The notes under the pieces were generated by a model. It was not told the DNA's origin. It did not search any database and worked only from the letters and a program-made list of their open reading frames with translations. From Alphaproteobacteria bacterium UBA2954 (GTDB lineage Bacteria > Pseudomonadota > Alphaproteobacteria > Puniceispirillales > Puniceispirillaceae), in NCBI GenBank assembly GCA_002348585.1, contig DEBO01000142.1, forward strand, positions 10,958 through 21,546: a stretch of 10,589 bases of DNA, read 5' to 3'. Positions 6,148-10,589 of the stretch are shown piece after piece; the stretch's first letter is position 1, and every line of letters starts with the position of its first letter. The translations under genes and the position numbers were made by a program.

Positions 6148-8172
6148 TCAGGCCAGATTTGCTTTAGCTGCAGCAACCACTGCCTCTTTTGTAATTTTAA
6201 AATGGGCAAACAGTTCGCTAGCTGGCGCAGATGCTCCAAACCCTGCCATTCCCACAAAGTTGGCTTGGCCATGTGTCAGTGCAGCCCAGCCCATTTCAAG
6301 GCCAGCCTCAACAACCACTACTGAAGCAGACGGTCCAAGCAGTTCTGTTTTGTAATCTTCATCTTGGGCAAGTAACAGCTCGAGGCAAGGGATAGACACC
6401 AGTCTTGTAGTGATACCTTCCGCTTCCAGAATGGTTCGCGCCTCATCTGCTAGGCTTACCTCAGAGCCGGTGGCTAGCAGGGTAACCTGCGGATTAGCAG
6501 AGCCTTCTTTGAGGATATAACCGCCACGTGCCGATTTATTTTCCCTGCTGTCTTCGTCCTGATGTTCACCTGAATTGTCGTCAACATTCAAGCGCAGTTG
6601 CGGTAAGCCTTGGCGGCTGAGCGCAAGAACAGAAGGCTTGTCTATTGCTTCCAGGGCTAGCTGCCAGGCTTCTGCTGTCTCTACAATGTCAGCAGGGCGG
6701 AAGACTTGCAGATTGGGGATCGCCCGCAGGGCAGCAAGATGTTCAACTGGCTGATGTGTCGGCCCGTCTTCACCTAGACCAATACTGTCATGAGTCATCA
6801 CATAAATGACTCGCTGGCCCATGAGGGCAGACAGACGGATAGAGGGACGGCAGTAATCGGTGAAGACAAGGAAGGTCCCGCCAAAGGGTATCAATCCGCC
6901 ATGAAGGGCAATGCCGTTCATAGCCGCTGCCATGCCATGTTCACGCACTCCATAATGCACATAACTACCAGACGGATGAGAAGCTGAAAAAATTTCATGT
7001 CCGGCAACCTTAGTATTATTTGAACCGGTCAGGTCAGCAGACCCGCCGAATAAAGACGGGATATTTGCAAATAGGATTTCAATCGTTTTCTGGCTGGCCA
7101 CACGTGTTGCAACTTTCTGCGGGTCTTCGCGCAGCTGTTCTTTCATTTCTGCAATAGCACTTGCGGCAGCCTGTTTCACATCTCCTGATATATCTGCTTT
7201 AAACTGGTTCTTCTGATCCGCAGAACTTAGGCGTGCCCGCCAAGCTTTTTGTTCAGCATGACTGCGACTGCCCACATTTCGCCAGTCTGTCAGAATGTCT
7301 TCAGGGATTTCAAATGAAGGTTCTGCCCAGCCTATGGTAGCGCGGACAGCTTCAATTTCTTCCTGACCAAGAGGAGCGCCATGGGCCTTGGCCGTGCCTC
7401 CAACTTTTTCAGACCCTTTGCCAATTATGGTTTTGCACCGGATCAAGACGGGCTTGTCTGTGACAGTTTTGGCTTGGACTAAGGCCGCATCAACAGCAGC
7501 CATATCATGCCCGTCACAGGACAGCACATGCCACTGGCTGGCCTTAAACCTGCTAGAGATGTCATCTGAGGTTGTGATATCTGTGCTGCCGTCAATGGAG
7601 ATGCCATTATCGTCAAACAGCACAATCAGTTTATTCAGCTTCAGATGACCAGCCAGTGAGATGGCCTCATGGCTGATCCCTTCCATCAGGCAGCCATCTC
7701 CGGCGATGACATAGGTATAATGGTTAACGAGTTCTGGCCCGTATTTTGCTGCCATATGGCGTTCGGCCATTGCCATGCCAACGGCATTGGCGACGCCCTG
7801 TCCAAGGGGGCCGGTGGTGGTTTCAATTCCGGTAGCATGACCAAATTCAGGATGTCCGGCTGTTGGGCTGCCTATTTGCCGGAAATTCCTAATGGCATCG
7901 ATGGTCATATCTTTATAGCCGGTTAAATAAAGAAGCGCATAAAGCAGCATGGAGCCATGCCCGGCAGACAGCACAAATCTGTCCCGATCTGGCCAGTTTG
8001 GATCCTCGGGGTCAAATTTCAGATGCTTTGCAAACAAAACGGTTGCTGCCTCCGCAAAGCCCATTGGCATTCCCGGATGTCCTGAATTGGCGGCCTGAAC
8101 CGCATCCATTGCCAGGACCCGAATACAATCTGCCATCTTCTGTGCCTTTGATTTTTGTGGCAAGACTGACAT
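6148..8172 (-). CDS. tkt: Transketolase
   Basis: 674 aa. TPP- and Mg-dependent transfer of two-carbon units between pentose-phosphate and glycolytic sugars. Domains: N-terminal TPP-binding (SGHPGMPMG 30-38; GDGCLMEG 158-165; the usual Asn of this motif falls later, in DDNGISIDG), a middle pyrimidine-binding domain ([16 protein letters not shown] with catalytic Glu411; [17 protein letters not shown]), and a C-terminal domain. Start choice: an ATG 9 bases further out (8181) directly abuts AAGG with no spacer, whereas ATG 8172 has AAGG at 9 bases, so I prefer 8172. That numbering also puts the catalytic Glu at 411, as in E. coli. A strongly hydrophilic, acidic stretch at about 528-549 ([17 protein letters not shown]) between the last two domains looks like a lineage-specific surface insertion. 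First gene of the leftward block; its promoter should lie in 8173-8300. Confidence 0.96.
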   Translation of the reverse strand: MSVLPQKSKAQKMADCIRVLAMDAVQAANSGHPGMPMGFAEAATVLFAKHLKFDPEDPNWPDRDRFVLSAGHGSMLLYALLYLTGYKDMTIDAIRNFRQIGSPTAGHPEFGHATGIETTTGPLGQGVANAVGMAMAERHMAAKYGPELVNHYTYVIAGDGCLMEGISHEAISLAGHLKLNKLIVLFDDNGISIDGSTDITTSDDISSRFKASQWHVLSCDGHDMAAVDAALVQAKTVTDKPVLIRCKTIIGKGSEKVGGTAKAHGAPLGQEEIEAVRATIGWAEPSFEIPEDILTDWRNVGSRSHAEQKAWRARLSSADQKNQFKADISGDVKQAAASAIAEMKEQLREDPQKVATRVASQKTIEILFANIPSLFGGSADLTGSNNTKVAGHEIFSASHPSGSYVHYGVREHGMAAAMNGIALHGGLIPFGGTFLVFTDYCRPSIRLSALMGQRVIYVMTHDSIGLGEDGPTHQPVEHLAALRAIPNLQVFRPADIVETAEAWQLALEAIDKPSVLALSRQGLPQLRLNVDDNSGEHQDEDSRENKSARGGYILKEGSANPQVTLLATGSEVSLADEARTILEAEGITTRLVSIPCLELLLAQDEDYKTELLGPSASVVVVEAGLEMGWAALTHGQANFVGMAGFGASAPASELFAHFKITKEAVVAAAKANLA

Positions 8173-8634
8173 TTCTCTCATCCTTAAGTGTTGTTGCCCT
8201 GTATGTTATGAAAGGTCAATTAAGGCACTTTGTTGTGGAGGCTTTTACTTCATAACCTGTCATGGGGCGCAATGTGCATAAATATGTCTGCTTCGTCAAT
8301 CTGCCCAAGCCAGGTAATCTGCAAAACAATAAAATGATTGGATGCTGCGGTGAGGCCGAAACTGCTGTCCGGCGCGGATCAGCCATTAGCTGGCATGGTT
8401 TAGCCTGCATAGTTCTTCAACATGCTTTGTTTAAAAAGTGGCGGATTAGAACCAGGCAGGGTTGTTTTTTTCCTAAATTGATTCCACACTGATTCGTGCT
8501 GTTTCAGGCCAAACCTGACTCACCTTCACACAGGTTGTTGACACAGTGTGCAGTTGACTGCCTGTCACATGATTAATGTGTCGAAAAAAGGACTAGTGTT
8601 TGCTAAATCTTTTTATTATTCGGGCTTGCAGATT
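8173..8634. other. Divergent intergenic region, no gene seen
   Basis: 462 bp between the starts of tkt (leftward) and the DUF4164-like gene (rightward). It must contain promoters for both, but no clean -35/-10 pair is visible on either strand. Contents noted: TAAAAT at 8330-8335, a run of seven T at 8465-8471 after a weak 4-bp stem, three GANTC sites at 8480-8521, an AACCTG/CAGGTT inverted repeat (8512-8517/8531-8536), and TTGACA at 8538-8543 without a matching -10. Short open frames here (8262-8492 plus, 8216-8410 minus) do not look like proteins. Confidence 0.6.
8480..8521. promoter_or_regulatory. Cluster of three GANTC (CcrM-type) sites
   Basis: GATTC at 8480-8484, GATTC at 8491-8495 and GACTC at 8517-8521 lie 114-155 bases upstream of the division-related gene start at 8635. 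In alphaproteobacteria CcrM methylates GANTC, and GcrA uses such sites to time promoters in the cell cycle. A site is expected about once per 256 bases by chance. Regulation here is inference. Confidence 0.4.
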
Positions 8635-8910
8635 ATGACCGCATCATCACCATCCGCATCACGTTTATCTGCGGCCATCAGTGAATTGGAGAAGGCCCTG
8701 TCAGCGCTGGATCAAACCGTTTATGCCGTCAATCAGTCTTTGTCAGAGACCTCTGCGCCAGAACCGCAAAGTCTGTCTGCAGCGAATGGGGATATGATAC
8801 CTGCCGGCCAGGTTCGCAAAGAGCTTGCCGCCCTGCAGGAACTAGTCAGCGGTGCAGTCGAGCTAATTGCCCTCGCTCGTTCAGGTAACGGCACAGACGT
8901 CACGAATTAG
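8635..8910 (+). CDS. Small coiled-coil protein upstream of zapA, DUF4164-like
   Basis: 91 aa from ATG 8635. No catalytic motif, signal peptide or membrane helix. Residues about 8-35 (SRLSAAISELEKALSALDQTV) and about 57-85 (VRKELAALQELVSGAVELIA) have heptad-like hydrophobic spacing, separated by a loose Ser/Ala/Pro/Glu linker, so a helical hairpin or dimer is expected. Alphaproteobacteria commonly carry a DUF4164 protein directly before zapA; the size, position and coiled-coil character fit, although I recognise the family mainly by context. The frame stays open upstream to ATG 8548, but the segment 8548-8634 encodes an unlike sequence and I see no good ribosome site for any of the starts, so the N-terminus is uncertain. 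The TAG stop is 14 bp before zapA, so the two are almost surely co-transcribed. A role in Z-ring organisation is a guess by association. Confidence 0.72.
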   Translation: MTASSPSASRLSAAISELEKALSALDQTVYAVNQSLSETSAPEPQSLSAANGDMIPAGQVRKELAALQELVSGAVELIALARSGNGTDVTN

Positions 8911-8924
8911 CAGGAGATTCATTA

Positions 8925-9269
8925 ATGAACCAATCCATTGTGACGGTCCGGCTGAACGGACAGCCCTATCAAATGGGATGTGACGCTGGACAGGAAGCGC
9001 ATATCGAGGCGCTGGGACGTGATGTTGAATCGGTTTTAAATGAGTTGACCGGAACAGTTGGCCAAATCGGCGAAGCGCGACTTCTGGCCATGGCTGCCCT
9101 GATTATTGCTGACCGAAAGTCAGAGATGCCTACCCGTGAAGACGGTCTAGATGCCACAGTCGCCACTGCCAGCCTTTCTTCTGACGAACTTGAACAGTTG
9201 GCGAGCCGGATAGAGGCTATGGCTGGCCGCGTTAGTCAGTTGAACGCTCAGCTTGCTAAACTGCCTTAA
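8925..9269 (+). CDS. zapA: Cell division protein ZapA
   Basis: 114 aa. ZapA binds FtsZ in the cytoplasm, bundles its filaments and stabilises the Z-ring. The N-terminal globular domain begins VTVRLNGQPYQMGCDAGQEA, the family's usual beta-strand opening, then EALGRDVESVL and a helix with IGEARLLAMAALIIADR. The C-terminal part (about 82-114, LSSDELEQLASRIEAMAGRV) is the coiled coil that makes dimers and tetramers. ATG 8925 has AGGAG at 8 bases, a strong site; a GANTC (GATTC 8916-8920) lies within this leader. It follows the DUF4164-like gene by 14 bp and precedes 6S RNA and fau, the classic proteobacterial order zapA–ssrS–fau. Confidence 0.93.
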   Translation: MNQSIVTVRLNGQPYQMGCDAGQEAHIEALGRDVESVLNELTGTVGQIGEARLLAMAALIIADRKSEMPTREDGLDATVATASLSSDELEQLASRIEAMAGRVSQLNAQLAKLP

Positions 9270-9281
9270 ATGACCTATTTG
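9253..9281 (+). promoter_or_regulatory. Possible 6S RNA promoter
   Basis: TTGCTA (9253-9258) and TATTTG (9276-9281), spaced 17 bases, lie at the end of zapA and would start transcription near 9288. Both boxes are imperfect, and 6S RNA could instead be processed from the zapA transcript. Confidence 0.25.
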
Positions 9282-9311
9282 AAGGATGTGGCGGCTGGGC
9301 TTCGCGCGCGG

Positions 9312-9478
9312 CATTTCAATCCCTGGGACCATAATCTTCTGTAGGGGACTGCCTCTGGCCCGATCGCGGTCTGGCTATCGTGGTGCCCACCTGTTTTACA
9401 GGTCACAGAGGATGAAAACATCCAACGGTTGTTCTGGCTGTCACAGTAATCTCAAGTGAGTTGGTCTGTCATTGCGCC
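9312..9478 (+). ncRNA. ssrS: 6S RNA (candidate, ends approximate)
   Basis: 6S RNA imitates an open promoter and sequesters the housekeeping RNA polymerase holoenzyme. Evidence is locus plus fold. The segment lies between zapA and the cyclo-ligase gene, where 6S RNA sits in most proteobacteria. A closing stem pairs CAAT...GGACCA (9317-9331) with TGGTCT...ATTG (9462-9474). An inner arm has CCTCTG (9352-9357) with CAGAGG (9406-9411), enclosing CGAT/ATCG and a perfect ACCTGT-TTT-ACAGGT hairpin (9389-9403). A small hairpin GGATG-AAAA-CATCC (9410-9423) lies on the 3' side of the central open region, as in E. coli 6S. Total size of about 160 nt suits the family. It contains no coding signal. Exact ends and strand-specific expression are not shown by sequence alone. 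Confidence 0.75.
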
Positions 9479-9546
9479 AGCTTGGATTTGTTTGTAGCCT
9501 GCCCATTGATGGAAGCCGCCGTTGTGTAATACCTACCCTGCCTCAA

Positions 9547-10143
9547 ATGAACCTCACACCTACAGTTGAAGAGCAGAAAGTCATCTTGCGCAAAGAGGCT
9601 GTTATTCGGCGCGCAAAACTGGCAGCAGAATATGATGCCTCTCTGATGCGCATGGGCACAGGGCTTGTGCGTTTTGCAGCCAGCCTGATTGACCAGTTTT
9701 GCCCCACAATTGTAGCCGGATACTGGCCGGTGCGAAGCGAAATTGACATTCTGCCGCTTTTATCTGCGCTTCAGGATAAGGGTGTTCACTTATGTCTACC
9801 GATTACAGGGCTTGCTGGAACGCCGTTATCCTTTCACCATTGGACATTTGGCACAGCGCTGGACACTGGCCGCTTTGGCATTAAACAGCCCTTCCCGGAT
9901 GCTCAGCAACTCTTCCCAGATGTGATCTGCGTGCCGTTACTGGCTTTTGACAGCAGATGTCAACGCCTGGGCTATGGCGGTGGATACTATGATCGCACAT
10001 TAGCTGACTTGCGCAAACAAGGTTACAAGGTATCGGCGGTAGGGCTAGCTTATGCAGGCCAGCAGATAGACAGGTTGGCAACAGGGCCTTATGATGAGCA
10101 ACTGGAGAATGTGTTAACGCCTGAAGGTTGGCTGGTCAGGTAG
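9547..10143 (+). CDS. fau: 5-formyltetrahydrofolate cyclo-ligase
   Basis: 198 aa, normal length. ATP-dependent conversion of 5-formyl-THF to 5,10-methenyl-THF in cytoplasmic one-carbon metabolism. Motifs: N-terminal basic LRKEAVIRRAK (14-24), GYWPVRSEIDILPLL (58-72), substrate-pocket LPITG and FGIKQP, VPLLAFD (129-135), and the nucleotide/phosphate loop RLGYGGGYYDR (140-150). In the common AFDxxGxRLGYGG block, one Gly is Cys138 here (SRCQRLGYGG); near the C-terminus PYDEQLENVLT stands where many relatives have PHDxxLDxVlT. Neither change removes the main loop. The frame is open back to a TTG at 9472, but that lies in the 6S RNA and adds 25 unrelated residues; ATG 9547 begins where the homology does, though without a good ribosome site. 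Link with zapA and 6S RNA is conserved across proteobacteria. Stop is TAG. Confidence 0.92.
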   Translation: MNLTPTVEEQKVILRKEAVIRRAKLAAEYDASLMRMGTGLVRFAASLIDQFCPTIVAGYWPVRSEIDILPLLSALQDKGVHLCLPITGLAGTPLSFHHWTFGTALDTGRFGIKQPFPDAQQLFPDVICVPLLAFDSRCQRLGYGGGYYDRTLADLRKQGYKVSAVGLAYAGQQIDRLATGPYDEQLENVLTPEGWLVR

Positions 10144-10170
10144 GAATGAAATGGAAATGGGCACAGATTC

Positions 10171-10589
10171 ATGCGAATCTTATTTCTAGGGGATATTGTT
10201 GGCCGTGCGGCCCGTCAGGCTGTGATTGAGCAGATGCCGGATTTGCGCGCTGAATTGGGTTGCGCTTTCGTGATTGTGAATTGCGAGAATGCAGCAGGTG
10301 GATATGGTGTCACACCAGCGATATGTGAGGATTTATTTGCCTGCGGCATCGATGTGATGACAACAGGTAATCATGTCTTCGATAAAGCAGAAATCAGTCT
10401 TTATCTGGCTAGTCAGGACAAATTGTTGCGGCCAGATAATATGGCTGACGGGCTGCCCGGAAAAGGTCATGTGATTGTTCAGAATGAGCAGGGCTTAAGG
10501 CTGGGTGTGGTGAATTTGATGGCGAATCTGTTTATGGCAGAAAATGCAAATGCGTTCGCAGCAGCTGACAAGATAAAGGCGTCTATGAC
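10171..10589 (+). CDS. ymdB: YmdB/TIGR00282-family metallophosphoesterase (partial, 3' end outside window)
   Basis: The first 139 codons are present. The family is a di-metal phosphodiesterase (B. subtilis YmdB hydrolyses 2',3'-cyclic nucleotides; the role in alphaproteobacteria is unclear). Seen here: MRILFLGDIVGR with metal ligand Asp8, VNCENAAGGYG with Glu39 and Asn40, and TTGNHVFD with Asn67 and His68, at the same numbers as in YmdB. LLRPDNM matches the conserved RPxN. The His ligands further on (near 150 and 175-177) lie past the window. Family members usually have NHxWD; here it is NHVFD. It begins 27 bp after the fau stop on the same strand, so co-transcription is likely. No strong Shine-Dalgarno is visible. 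GANTC sites flank the start codon (10166-10170 and 10174-10178). Confidence 0.92.
   Translation, partial: MRILFLGDIVGRAARQAVIEQMPDLRAELGCAFVIVNCENAAGGYGVTPAICEDLFACGIDVMTTGNHVFDKAEISLYLASQDKLLRPDNMADGLPGKGHVIVQNEQGLRLGVVNLMANLFMAENANAFAAADKIKASM

Noticed and set aside
8330..8471. Possible small RNA from a TAAAAT box to a T7 run
   Set aside because: The stem before the T-run is only AACC/GGTT, four pairs, and no -35 accompanies the -10-like box.
8262..8492. Plus-strand open frame of 76 codons in the divergent spacer
   Set aside because: No ribosome site, no recognisable domain, atypical composition, and it overlaps the T-run region; likely chance.
8538..8543. TTGACA as a -35 for the DUF4164-like/zapA unit
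   Set aside because: At 16-18 bp spacing the bases read CCTGTC-like, not a -10 box.
9472..9546. TTG start for fau at 9472
   Set aside because: It overlaps the 3' stem of the 6S RNA candidate and adds 25 residues with no family similarity.

Overview
The window looks like a chromosomal, mostly housekeeping segment of an alphaproteobacterium with moderate GC. This rests on three things: the order tkt–gap on one strand facing a DUF4164-like gene, zapA, 6S RNA and 5-formyltetrahydrofolate cyclo-ligase on the other; the pairing of a MotA/TolQ/ExbB-like protein with a MotB/OmpA-like protein; and GANTC (CcrM-type) sites near the division genes. A marine SAR116/Rhodospirillales-like lineage is my guess from general protein character, not something the sequence proves.

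Layout. Positions 1-892 (+) hold the 3' part of a decayed ABC exporter gene (membrane domain plus ATPase), with a frameshift, two in-frame amber stops, a damaged signature motif and an apparent in-frame deletion. A 200-bp convergent spacer with two hairpins follows. Positions 1093-8172 (-) form a long leftward block. In transcription order it contains transketolase, GAPDH, elongation factor P, inositol monophosphatase, a four-TM MotA/ExbB-like channel subunit with a coiled-coil tail, and a single-TM coiled-coil MotB/OmpA-like peptidoglycan-binding partner. A divergent spacer of about 460 bp (8173-8634) separates this block from the rightward block: a small coiled-coil protein (DUF4164-like), ZapA, a 6S RNA candidate, 5-formyltetrahydrofolate cyclo-ligase, and the first 139 codons of a YmdB/TIGR00282 metallophosphoesterase cut by the window end.

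How the genes fit together. Transketolase and GAPDH are central carbon enzymes. The GAPDH carries residues that point to NADP(H) rather than strict NAD use. EF-P rescues ribosomes at polyproline. The MotA/MotB-like pair is the least understood part: it has the architecture of an ion-driven stator that reaches the cell wall, but no flagellar, Tol-Pal or defence genes lie beside it. ZapA and the small coiled-coil protein belong to Z-ring assembly. 6S RNA and fau form the conserved zapA–ssrS–fau locus of proteobacteria. I found no tRNA, rRNA, CRISPR array, insertion sequence or prophage gene.
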